Shown here one piece after another: positions 1 through 8,465 of a stretch of DNA of 64,000 nucleotides. Made by a program: the position numbers and the translations under genes. The notes under the pieces were generated by a model, which saw only the letters and a program-made list of their open reading frames with translations, had not been told where the DNA came from and ran no database searches. The stretch comes from Saprospiraceae bacterium. GTDB lineage: Bacteria; Bacteroidota; Bacteroidia; Chitinophagales; Saprospiraceae. The stretch lies in assembly GCA_022448955.1 (NCBI GenBank), contig JAKVCU010000002.1, forward strand, positions 39,006 to 103,005, written 5' to 3'. How positions within the stretch are numbered: position 1 is the stretch's first letter; each line of letters opens with the position of its first letter.

Positions 1-2319
1 TTTTCGAAAGAGACCAATCGAATAGAAATGCTGAATGGTTCACAATGGCTTGAGCTAGCAAAAGAAGCATGGACCAACAGCTACAACGATGCTATAACTG
101 ATAATGATCCATCTAATGACGCTACCTATGATATCTCTAATGATTACCAAAAATTCTGGAACGAAATCTTACCAGAAGGGCTAAGCCGAGAGGTTGCCGA
201 AATGACCAATACAGATTGGATCGACGAAACACTCCAAGATGGTTTTTTTCAAGAAATGAACCTTTCCACTTCTGGAGGAAATGAAAAAACACTGTTTTAT
301 ATTGGAGGAACCTATCGAGACGAAAAAGGAATTTTTGTAGGAAATAATTTTAAAAGGTACAATGCGCGAGTTAATCTTGACCATCATCCTACGGAGTACC
401 TATCTATTGGCGCTCGAACAGCCTTTACTGTTACAGATAGTGATATTATTCCAATTTCTTGGGCTGGAGGTCTTGGTACTGCTCAAAGTCAAGCACTTCC
501 TTTTTGGCCAATTTTTAATGAAGATGGCACCTATTTCAATGCTCAATCTGGAAATAATGTGGCAGCTGAGTTAGCCAATACAGAAATGAATCAGAAAGGT
601 ACCTCCATTTTAGGAAATGTATATGCACAGTTGAAATTCTTGAAAAATTTTACACTGCGTTCTGAATTTGGAATCAATAATATTTATAAAAAAGAGTTTT
701 ACTATCGTTCTGCAGTTATAGAACCCGAAGCTATATCCACCTCTGTTTTGTCTGAAAGCCAAAACTGGAATATGAATAATACGCTCTCTTATTCTAATAG
801 CTTTGGGCGCCACTCCATTGATATAGTAGGTGGAATGAACGCAACTAAAAATGACTACTTCCAAAACGTAATCAATGGGGAAACTTTCCCAAACCCTGCA
901 TTAAAAAATCCTGAAAATGCAGCTATTCAGACAGCCTCTGTAAACACTACTCAATTTAGTTTTCTTTCTTTTTTGGGCCGCCTAAACTACCGCTTTGATG
1001 ATAAATACTTGTTAGGTGTCAGTGTTCGGCGTGATGGATCTTCAAGGTTTGGTTCTGGCAATCGATGGGGTACTTTTCCCGCTGTTTCTTTAGGTTGGAT
1101 TATCTCAGAAGAAAACTTCTTAAAAGATGCAAAAGTCCTTAGTTTCTTAAAATTAAGGGCAAGCTATGGGGAAACGGGCAATGCAGAGATTGGTAATTTC
1201 GAATATTTTGGTGCTTTCGTTACCAATAACTATGTAGATCGCCCAGGAATTGTAGTCCAAGAGATTGATAATAATTCGCTGAGCTGGGAAAGTACCAAAC
1301 AGTATGATGTAGGGGTGGATATTGGACTGTGGGGTGGCAGAGTAGAAGCTGGCGTAGATGTCTATCTCAAGCAAACCGACGACTTATTGACTCAAGTTGA
1401 TGTTTCTTCTCTTTCCGGTGTCGAAAGAGTAACTAGTAATATTGGCTCACTCGAAAACAAAGGCTTCGATCTATCCATTACTACACACAATACTAGAGGC
1501 AAGCTAAAATGGGTTTCCAACATAAATCTAGCTTATAATACCAATCAGATAACGGACTTAGGCGGTTTAGACTTTATTCCGGGGCAGCTATTTGGATTAG
1601 GAGCTATTGGCTTAGGACAACCGGTAGGCGCAAGGTATACTGTTCCTTGGGCAGGTATTGCTTCAAGTGATATATCTTTAATTGTAAGCGACCCCGATGA
1701 TCCATCTTTACAAAATGAAATTCAAGTAAAAGGGGGAGACGAGTTATTTATTAATCAATTTGGTGAACTCACTAATATTTATAATCCTAATGACCAAGTT
1801 TTTATTGGAAATCCAACCCCACTTTGGTCAGGAGGCTTCACTAATTCTTTTTCCTATAAAAACTTTGATCTAAGTGTTTTGATCACCTTCGCAACAGGCC
1901 ATGATCTTTCCAATGATGAACGAAGGTTTCAATATGCTCCGTTCGGATTCGGATGGACTATGATGGCAAATGGGATGGAGCGCTGGCAAAACCAAGGTGA
2001 CCTCACTGATATGCATAGAGTAACATGGGCTGCACCCAATAGAAATTATACCTCTAGCAGAGTCATTACGGATGCTGACTTTGCAAGACTTAAAGACCTC
2101 ACTATTGGCTATAGTTTTCCAAAGTCATTATTGCAAAAGTGGAAGCTCCATGACTTTAGGATTTATGCAAAAGGTACTAACCTCGCTACTCTCACTTCCT
2201 ATAACGGTTGGGATCCAGAGTACAACAGAGACGGAGCAGGTAATGTAGGCCAAAGCAAATCATGGCTCCCATCTCCTCAAGCTAGAAGTATCTCTTTTGG
2301 CATAAATATTGGCTTATAG
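1..2319 (+). CDS. SusC/RagA-family TonB-linked outer-membrane transporter, 5' truncated by window edge
   Basis: This is the C-terminal ~772 residues of a SusC-type outer-membrane beta-barrel. The reading frame is open from base 1, so the true start, signal peptide, carboxypeptidase-like domain and most of the plug lie upstream; the ATG at 28 is internal. Seen: the post-plug segment (LNGSQWLELAKEAW, then NLSTSGGNEKTLFYIGG), repeated amphipathic strands, and the terminal strand ending FGINIGL, typical of SusC proteins. SusC forms the TonB-dependent channel that imports oligosaccharides under a SusD lid. SusD follows after 38 bp, and sulfatases and glycosidases lie downstream, so the substrate is probably a sulfated glycan (inference). 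The family call is secure; the substrate is not. Confidence 0.95.
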   Translation, partial: FSKETNRIEMLNGSQWLELAKEAWTNSYNDAITDNDPSNDATYDISNDYQKFWNEILPEGLSREVAEMTNTDWIDETLQDGFFQEMNLSTSGGNEKTLFYIGGTYRDEKGIFVGNNFKRYNARVNLDHHPTEYLSIGARTAFTVTDSDIIPISWAGGLGTAQSQALPFWPIFNEDGTYFNAQSGNNVAAELANTEMNQKGTSILGNVYAQLKFLKNFTLRSEFGINNIYKKEFYYRSAVIEPEAISTSVLSESQNWNMNNTLSYSNSFGRHSIDIVGGMNATKNDYFQNVINGETFPNPALKNPENAAIQTASVNTTQFSFLSFLGRLNYRFDDKYLLGVSVRRDGSSRFGSGNRWGTFPAVSLGWIISEENFLKDAKVLSFLKLRASYGETGNAEIGNFEYFGAFVTNNYVDRPGIVVQEIDNNSLSWESTKQYDVGVDIGLWGGRVEAGVDVYLKQTDDLLTQVDVSSLSGVERVTSNIGSLENKGFDLSITTHNTRGKLKWVSNINLAYNTNQITDLGGLDFIPGQLFGLGAIGLGQPVGARYTVPWAGIASSDISLIVSDPDDPSLQNEIQVKGGDELFINQFGELTNIYNPNDQVFIGNPTPLWSGGFTNSFSYKNFDLSVLITFATGHDLSNDERRFQYAPFGFGWTMMANGMERWQNQGDLTDMHRVTWAAPNRNYTSSRVITDADFARLKDLTIGYSFPKSLLQKWKLHDFRIYAKGTNLATLTSYNGWDPEYNRDGAGNVGQSKSWLPSPQARSISFGINIGL

Positions 2320-2357
2320 CTATTGCAAAATCATAAACACTTGAAAAGAAACATTTT

Positions 2358-3704
2358 ATGGCTAACATTAAATATATACTGGCATTCAACATCATACTTC
2401 TTCTCTCTTCCTGCAGTGACTTCCTCAATCTAGAGCCTGAAACAAGCCTTTCAAGCGCAGTAGCCTTTGATAATATTGAAGGTATTGAAGCAGGAATCAA
2501 TGGCGCCTATTCCATTATTCATTCCGATTGGGTGGAACGACAATATATTTTTGCTGAATGTTTAATGAGTTCCGTAAAACAGGTTAATGCACTCTCTAAT
2601 TCCAATTATACGCAGGCACTTACACATGAAAATTGGTCGGATTTATTCAATATATCAGGCTATTTCTGGCAAATGTCCTATCGTACTATCGATGTTTCAA
2701 ACCAAATTATCCAAGCCATTCCAAATATTAATGCAGATAATGATAAAACAGCAGCTGATAAAGCACGCTTAGAAGGAGAAGCCTATTTTTTGAGGGGTTT
2801 AATGTATTTTGGATTGAATCGCTTTTTCGCCCAACCACAAAATGGTCTTTCTGTACCAATACTGACAACACCTTATCAGCCAGATCAATTTCCTTTCAGA
2901 GCAAGTATAGAGGAGACAAAAGCTCAAGTCATTGCAGATCTAGAACAGGCAGAATCTTTGATGCAGAATATAGAAAGTAATGATGGGAGAGCAACTATAT
3001 GGTCAGTACGAGGAATGCTAGCTCGTGCTTACTTCGAATTTAAAGACTATCAGAAAGCACAAGAATATGCCAACTTAGTGATAGAAAGTGGTCGATTTGC
3101 CCTCAAGGACGGTCAGGTAGGCTCCGCTTACAGTACTGACATCTCCTCTGAAAATATTTTCACCTTTCTCTCTGCAGCAAATGATCGAGCAGCCAATAAC
3201 TTATATGAACGATTTAGTATAAATAATGCAAATGTTCAGCTATCCTTATCTGCTGATTTTTGGAATCAAATAAATCAAGAACCTACTGACTTAAGAATAG
3301 ATGAATTACATACTGATTTAGGTGGTGGAGTAGCTTGCCATAAATATGACGTACGTAATATGAATATCCCATTCCTAAGATTACCAGAAATGTACCTAAT
3401 TCGAGCAGAATCTAAAGCAGAAAATAATGACTTAGATGGGGGATTGGTGGATTTGAATCGTCTTCGCCAAAGAGTAGGCCTGAGCGCTACAGATTACGTA
3501 AACCAATCAGATTTGTTAGAAAAAATATTCCATAACCGCACAGTTGAAATGTCAATGGAAGGCCAAAACTTCCACAACTTAAAACGCTTAGAACAACCAA
3601 TTGGTGGTTATCCTTGGGAAGAAGCCAGATTCAAGTTAGTATTTTTTATCCCATTAAAAGAAATTCAACTCAACCCAAATCTTATCCAAAATGAAATATG
3701 GTAA
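2358..3704 (+). CDS. SusD/RagB-family glycan-binding lipoprotein
   Basis: This is a surface glycan-binding lipoprotein that caps the SusC channel. A lipoprotein signal ends LLLSSC with Cys19 as the lipidated residue. The TPR-like helical SusD core is recognisable: a segment near residues 135-170 (GEAYFLRGLMYFGLNRFFAQ), then the C-terminal helix LLEKIFHNRTVEMSMEGQNF, matching the usual 'ER..EL..EG.R' region. At 448 residues it is at the short end of the family. It lies 38 bp behind susC and overlaps the next ORF by 14 bp, so it is co-transcribed and possibly translationally coupled. The ligand cannot be read from the sequence; the neighbouring sulfatases suggest a sulfated polysaccharide. Confidence 0.95.
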   Translation: MANIKYILAFNIILLLSSCSDFLNLEPETSLSSAVAFDNIEGIEAGINGAYSIIHSDWVERQYIFAECLMSSVKQVNALSNSNYTQALTHENWSDLFNISGYFWQMSYRTIDVSNQIIQAIPNINADNDKTAADKARLEGEAYFLRGLMYFGLNRFFAQPQNGLSVPILTTPYQPDQFPFRASIEETKAQVIADLEQAESLMQNIESNDGRATIWSVRGMLARAYFEFKDYQKAQEYANLVIESGRFALKDGQVGSAYSTDISSENIFTFLSAANDRAANNLYERFSINNANVQLSLSADFWNQINQEPTDLRIDELHTDLGGGVACHKYDVRNMNIPFLRLPEMYLIRAESKAENNDLDGGLVDLNRLRQRVGLSATDYVNQSDLLEKIFHNRTVEMSMEGQNFHNLKRLEQPIGGYPWEEARFKLVFFIPLKEIQLNPNLIQNEIW

Positions 3705-5700
3705 CCTTCCACTCAGTTGGTCATTTTTTGGATATCAAGAAGTTAAAATTATATCCAATAAGATCTATATTCTTATAAATCAGGTAATAGATCGATCATA
3801 TATATTATGCATTTTATTCAGTTTATTCCTGTATAGCTTGACAGCTCAATCGTTTTTCGAAGAGGTCGCTCAACAATCTGGAATAGATTATACTTATTCT
3901 ACCGTTAATTATCTAGGGGGAGGGGCTGCCTTTTTTGATTATGATAATGATGGAGATGAAGATATCTGGGTAGCTGGAGGAGTAAAGCAAGACGTATTCT
4001 TTGAAAACGATGGCAATGGAAATTTTACAGAGATTGGTGCTCAAATAGGATTAGATGCAGCTAATGGCAATGTAACTTCTGGTGTGATAACAGGAGATTT
4101 AGATAATGATGGCTTTCGTGATGTTATGACGATTCCTCACATTGGCCATCATCCTCTATTGTTTAGAAATAACGGAAATGGTACTTTTTCTGAAATATCA
4201 GCAGAAGCAGGTATTGGGTTAGATGAATATAAAGCTCAAAGTCATGCAGCTGCTATGGCAGATGTTAATTTGGATGGCTACCTCGATATTTATTTAGCCA
4301 CCTATATCGATAATATAAACAGTATTTATGACCAATCTGGCGCTGTAGTTGGCTTTGATCATGATTGTTTTAAAGATTTCCTATTTATCAATAATGGTGA
4401 CTGGACCTTCACTGAATCTTCTGCTCAATATGCCATTAACAATGAGGGATGTGCTTTAGCCGTCACTTTTACAGATTATGATGGAGATGCTGATGCTGAT
4501 ATAATGGTGGCCAATGACTTCGGTGAATGGATTATTCCCAATGTTTTGTATCAAAATCAATTCCCAGAAAGTCATTATTCTGATGTAAGCCAAGCCTCTA
4601 ATGCTGATCCAGCTGTTTATGGTATGGGTATTGCTATCGGTGATTATGATCAAGACTTAGATTTAGATTATTACATCACCAATCTAGGTCGCAATGTTTT
4701 GATCGAATATCAAGCCGATGGGATATTCGAAGATAAAACAGATCAAAGAGGAATTGAGGATACCTTTATGAGTGGTGACTCCCTCCTCGCATCCGGATGG
4801 GGAACTGCATTTGTAGATGTAGATAATGACCAAGATTTGGATCTTTTTGTTTGTAATGGTTTCATTCCTTCTGCACTATTTATTGATAATCATGAATACA
4901 ATCAAAATCGTCTTTTTCTAAATGATGGCAATCCACAGGGCCTAGGTTACTCATTTTCTGAAATTGCCTCTGGCTCAGATTTAGCAGATGGTGGAAGAGG
5001 TAGAGGCTACGCCTATTCTGACTACGATAATGATGGAGATTTAGATTTTTTAGTCGTAAACATCAATCACCATACAATGGGTGACCCTATCGAAAAGGTA
5101 CAGCTCTACAGAAATGAACTTGAAAACGATAACAACTGGCTTCAACTTAAACTTGAAGGAACTATAAACAATAAAGATGCCTTTGGCTCTACAGTCAAAA
5201 TTGTAGTCGGTAATCACTCTTGGCTTCATGATTACAATGGTGGGTTTGGATCATTTGCCTCTCAGCATAGTAGTATAGCTCATTTCGGACTAGGCCAAGC
5301 ATCACAAGTAGACAGCCTAGTCATTAGCTGGCCTGGTGGCAATAAGAGCTATCACACCAATATACCTGCAAACCAAAAAGTAAAAATTACTGAAGATGGA
5401 GATCTAACTACCACAAATAACTTATCAAGTAGCCCAACGAATTTTCGGATGGATGTTTATCCTAACCCTTTTTCTGATCAAGTGAAGGTGGCTTTTGACC
5501 TCCAAAAGGGAAGTCAAATAAATATTGCTGTCTTTGATGCATTGGGAAAAAAAGTAGAAACACTGAAAAATGCCTATTTGCATAGGGGAGCCCATTCAAT
5601 TTATTGGACTCCTTCTGTTCAACATAAAACTACTGCTTGGTATGTAGTCGTACTTAAAAGCGAACATTATTTGATATCACAAAGAGTGTTTTATCAATAG
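3691..5700 (+). CDS. Secreted CRTAC1-like FG-GAP/VCBS repeat protein with ASPIC/UnbV and T9SS sorting domains
   Basis: At least seven calcium-loop-like FG-GAP repeats span about residues 70-460 (for example DYDNDGDEDIWVAGG, DVDNDQDLDLFVCNG), consistent with a beta-propeller. An ASPIC/UnbV domain follows (about 490-565, with SIAHFGLGQ and VISWPGG), then a C-terminal Por sorting domain (VYPNPFSDQVKVAF). The only ATG overlaps the end of susD by 14 bp and leaves an unusually long, ~38-residue N-region before the hydrophobic signal core (ILCILFSLFLYSLTAQ). A non-ATG start nearer the signal is possible. Position directly behind susCD suggests a surface protein used with the transporter, perhaps in glycan binding (inference). 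A paralogue lies at 23296-26574 on the other strand. Domain calls are secure; the function is unknown. Confidence 0.9.
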   Translation: MKYGNLPLSWSFFGYQEVKIISNKIYILINQVIDRSYILCILFSLFLYSLTAQSFFEEVAQQSGIDYTYSTVNYLGGGAAFFDYDNDGDEDIWVAGGVKQDVFFENDGNGNFTEIGAQIGLDAANGNVTSGVITGDLDNDGFRDVMTIPHIGHHPLLFRNNGNGTFSEISAEAGIGLDEYKAQSHAAAMADVNLDGYLDIYLATYIDNINSIYDQSGAVVGFDHDCFKDFLFINNGDWTFTESSAQYAINNEGCALAVTFTDYDGDADADIMVANDFGEWIIPNVLYQNQFPESHYSDVSQASNADPAVYGMGIAIGDYDQDLDLDYYITNLGRNVLIEYQADGIFEDKTDQRGIEDTFMSGDSLLASGWGTAFVDVDNDQDLDLFVCNGFIPSALFIDNHEYNQNRLFLNDGNPQGLGYSFSEIASGSDLADGGRGRGYAYSDYDNDGDLDFLVVNINHHTMGDPIEKVQLYRNELENDNNWLQLKLEGTINNKDAFGSTVKIVVGNHSWLHDYNGGFGSFASQHSSIAHFGLGQASQVDSLVISWPGGNKSYHTNIPANQKVKITEDGDLTTTNNLSSSPTNFRMDVYPNPFSDQVKVAFDLQKGSQINIAVFDALGKKVETLKNAYLHRGAHSIYWTPSVQHKTTAWYVVVLKSEHYLISQRVFYQ

Positions 5701-5791
5701 ATATATAGTGATTTAAGTTAATGGCCTAAATGTTGCATAAAGCTATTAACTCAAATTTTTCATTTTTAATATTTAAAATACAGATTTCATT

Positions 5792-7012
5792 ATGAAAAAA
5801 TTGTACATACTTCTAATGGCAGTTGTGCTTGCCTTTTCCATCCATGCACAAGATAATACAAGCATTCCTCTGGTAGGAACTTGTCTAAATCCTGATGAAG
5901 GAACTATTGAATTTCTTTTTGATCTAAATGCAAATTGCCCAGAAGCAGATCCGAATGGCGTCTTACCTGGAGTTCAGCAAATGGGGTTTCACTCTGGTGC
6001 CAATGATTGGTCTTCTATCGTGGCTTGGGATGATGCAGCCGCAGTACCAGCAGTCAACAATGGTAACGACACTTTAACTTTGACCATAAATGTCTCCGAT
6101 TATTATGGCGTTGCTTTCGGTGACCTTAGTGATATCAAAATGGTAGTCAATAATGGTTTTGCTGATCCTTCCGACCCTTGGACAGTAGCATTACGCGATT
6201 CTACAGATGGCTCTAGCTTTGGGGATCCTACAGATTGCTCTGATCTCATTATGGTAATTTCTGACACACCAACCTGTAGTGATCTCAATCAAACTTCCAG
6301 TTTGGTATTATGGTCGGATACAGGAGATAGCGAAACTTGTGTAGATCCAGCATCTGGTAAAATTAAAATTGATCTAGATTATGAAATTCGTTGTATAGAA
6401 GCAGATTCTACAGGCGTTTTAGCTGGAGCTCCCTCTTTAGGGTTTCATTCTGGAGCCAATAACTGGTCAACTATAGTTGGTTGGGATGATCCTGGTGCAG
6501 TTGAACTCGTTAATAATGGTAGTGACAACTTTTCTGCTGTCATTGATGTAATGGACTACTACGGTATGCCTTTAGAAGACTTAGAGAACATTAACATGAT
6601 TGCTAACAATGGCCCAAATGATCCTGCAGCAGCATGGGATGTAGCTATTAGAGACCCTAAAGATGGTGGTAGCTTTGGCAACCCAAATCCTTGCTCTGAT
6701 ATTTTCATGCTAGTCAGTGAAGCACCAACATGTGACCTTTCCACTGGTACGAAAGATATTCAATTGCAGCACAGTTTCAAAGTGGCACCGAATCCATTTA
6801 GTAATCGTACTTTCTTAGAATTTGATAATCCTCAGAACCAAACATTTAGCCTAGTCATTACAAATATGTCTGGTCAAATCGTTAGGAGAATGAGTAATAT
6901 CACTGGAGAGCGAGTGTTAGTAGAAAGAGAGGATATGCCAGCAGGCATGTTTGTGGCAAATTTAATTGATGAAGAAGGCAATTTTGCTATTACTAAGTTA
7001 ATCGTAAAATAA
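5792..7012 (+). CDS. Secreted protein with two ~130-residue repeats of unknown fold plus T9SS sorting domain
   Basis: A signal peptide is cleaved after SIHAQ (residue ~20). Two internal repeats cover about residues 31-162 and 183-314. Each carries G-V-L-x-G, then GFHSGAN(D/N)WS(S/T)IV, W-DD, a DYYG motif, an (V/A)NNG segment and R-D-x-x-DG-x-SFG-(D/N)P, and each ends in a (D/E)xPTC cysteine. The last ~75 residues are a Por/T9SS sorting domain (VAPNPFSNRTFLEF). I do not recognise the repeat family. The aromatic and acidic content, surface export and position in the susCD operon make a surface glycan-binding protein, in the role SusE/F plays elsewhere, the leading hypothesis. It lies 91 bp after the FG-GAP gene and is followed by a hairpin. 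Confidence 0.8.
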   Translation: MKKLYILLMAVVLAFSIHAQDNTSIPLVGTCLNPDEGTIEFLFDLNANCPEADPNGVLPGVQQMGFHSGANDWSSIVAWDDAAAVPAVNNGNDTLTLTINVSDYYGVAFGDLSDIKMVVNNGFADPSDPWTVALRDSTDGSSFGDPTDCSDLIMVISDTPTCSDLNQTSSLVLWSDTGDSETCVDPASGKIKIDLDYEIRCIEADSTGVLAGAPSLGFHSGANNWSTIVGWDDPGAVELVNNGSDNFSAVIDVMDYYGMPLEDLENINMIANNGPNDPAAAWDVAIRDPKDGGSFGNPNPCSDIFMLVSEAPTCDLSTGTKDIQLQHSFKVAPNPFSNRTFLEFDNPQNQTFSLVITNMSGQIVRRMSNITGERVLVEREDMPAGMFVANLIDEEGNFAITKLIVK

Positions 7013-7035
7013 ATAACGCTCCTATTTTTTACGGT

Positions 7036-7063
7036 AAAAGCGATACCCAAGCGTATCGCTTTT
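7036..7063 (+). terminator. Hairpin between secreted repeat protein and serine hydrolase
   Basis: An 11-bp perfect stem (AAAAGCGATAC / GTATCGCTTTT) with a 6-nt loop. Only four T follow the GC part, so it may attenuate or stabilise the 3' end of the upstream message rather than fully end transcription inside the operon. Confidence 0.6.
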
Positions 7064-7083
7064 GCTCCATAGAAAAACCAATT

Positions 7084-8397
7084 ATGAATAGATATAGCCA
7101 ATCACCTTTTTGTTTTATTATAGTTTTTAGCTTGCTGTTTTTTTCTTGCCAACCGGAAGAGAAAAAGCAAGAAATCTCAAAAATACACGCAGTAATTAAT
7201 GATCAAAAACCTGCTCTTGATTCCTTATTAGATTATTATGTTGATGAAGATTTTTATCCCTTTGTTTATGCTAGATTAGAAAATATCGATGGAAGTCTAC
7301 TTTATGAACATGGCCAACAGAACGCAAACTTATTGCCTAATACCACAATCAATAAAGACACTTGGATCAGAATTTGGTCGATGAGTAAAATTGTGACCAT
7401 CACCTTAGCCCTAGATTTGATTGAAGAGGGATTACTCCATTTTGATGATCCAGTTACCAAATTCATTCCTGAATTTAAGAACCTCCAAGTTGCTCGAGCA
7501 AATGATGGTAGCCCACTTACCAATGTTAATTTATCAACCCTAGAAAACATATGCCCCCTACAACTTGTCCCTAATGATTCTGTAATGACTATCCTTCATC
7601 TTCTAAACCATCAGGCAGGATTTTACTATGCCACTACTGGTTTGGAATGTTTAGATTCCATGCTTGCCGAAAAGAATATCGCTACATCTAAGAATAATCA
7701 GGATTTTATCGACCGATTAGCTAGCCTACCTTTAATTCAGCAGCCTGGTGAAAGCGATTATTATGGCATTAACACCACTGTCTTAGGCTTCGTAGCAGAA
7801 CGGGCCTCCGGTAAAAGTTTAAAACAATTAGTGGATGATAAACTTGGCAAAGGTCTAAAGATAGCAGGTTTACAATATGGAATCCCTGATGGTACTACTT
7901 TAATCCCAAAATTTACAGGTAGGGATTCGATGCTAAGAAAAGCCAAGAGAGGTGAATTGGACATCTTCGGTCCAGATGTTCCCGATTATGATCCTGATCA
8001 TGAATTGTACCTCGGAGGTGAGGGCATGTTAGCTACTGCAGACGGTTATGCCGATTTTGTACGCATGTTAGTCCAACATGGCAGCCTTAATGGCAACCGC
8101 TTTTTAGAAAAAGAGACTGTTGAAGATATCTATGCTCCACATAGTCAACTTGATAACCCATATGGCTATAATGGCTATAACCTTTGGGTTAGTGGTGATT
8201 CAATGCGTTTAAAAGGCCTTGGAGATGCTGGACTATGGCTTGGTGGAGGCTATGAGTGCACTCATTTTTGGGCAGATCCAAAACGTAATTTTGTAGGCGT
8301 TATTATGTCTCAAAATAATCAAGTAAAATCTCCTGGTTATGAAATGAATGATAAATTCAAAGGATTACTTTACAAAGCACTCTTCGAAATAGAATAA
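7084..8397 (+). CDS. Beta-lactamase-fold serine hydrolase lipoprotein (class C/esterase type)
   Basis: A lipoprotein signal ends FFSC with Cys22. The serine beta-lactamase/penicillin-binding fold is shown by Ser99-Met-Ser-Lys102, followed by the typical helix and the 'DDPV' strand turn (GLLHFDDPVTKFIPEF). The second motif reads YYGINTTVLGFVAE, where Tyr227 is the likely catalytic base but the Asn of the classical YxN is missing. That pattern resembles the EstB-type esterases of this fold more than antibiotic-hydrolysing enzymes. Embedded in a sulfatase-rich glycan locus, it probably deacylates a glycan or its oligosaccharides at the cell surface (inference). It is not a resistance gene on this evidence. 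An alternative is a D-aminopeptidase-like role. Confidence 0.85.
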   Translation: MNRYSQSPFCFIIVFSLLFFSCQPEEKKQEISKIHAVINDQKPALDSLLDYYVDEDFYPFVYARLENIDGSLLYEHGQQNANLLPNTTINKDTWIRIWSMSKIVTITLALDLIEEGLLHFDDPVTKFIPEFKNLQVARANDGSPLTNVNLSTLENICPLQLVPNDSVMTILHLLNHQAGFYYATTGLECLDSMLAEKNIATSKNNQDFIDRLASLPLIQQPGESDYYGINTTVLGFVAERASGKSLKQLVDDKLGKGLKIAGLQYGIPDGTTLIPKFTGRDSMLRKAKRGELDIFGPDVPDYDPDHELYLGGEGMLATADGYADFVRMLVQHGSLNGNRFLEKETVEDIYAPHSQLDNPYGYNGYNLWVSGDSMRLKGLGDAGLWLGGGYECTHFWADPKRNFVGVIMSQNNQVKSPGYEMNDKFKGLLYKALFEIE

Positions 8398-8432
8398 AAT
8401 GCTTGGTATTGCACTAAATATCTTAGAGTTTC

Positions 8433-8458
8433 TTTGCGCAAGCTTAGAGCCATAAATT
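8433..8458 (+). promoter_or_regulatory. Intergenic motif shared with 19966-19991
   Basis: A 26-bp block beginning TTTGCGCAAGC and ending CATAAATT, 8 bp before the GH43 start. It matches 22 of 26 bases of the block ahead of the sulfatase at 20026. The role is unknown: a regulator site, processing site or internal promoter element are options. Confidence 0.35.
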
Positions 8459-8465
8459 TTTCAAT

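Noticed and set aside
7084-8397. Antibiotic-resistance beta-lactamase
   Set aside because: The fold matches, but the YxN motif is missing and the gene is inside a glycan locus; esterase-type function fits better.
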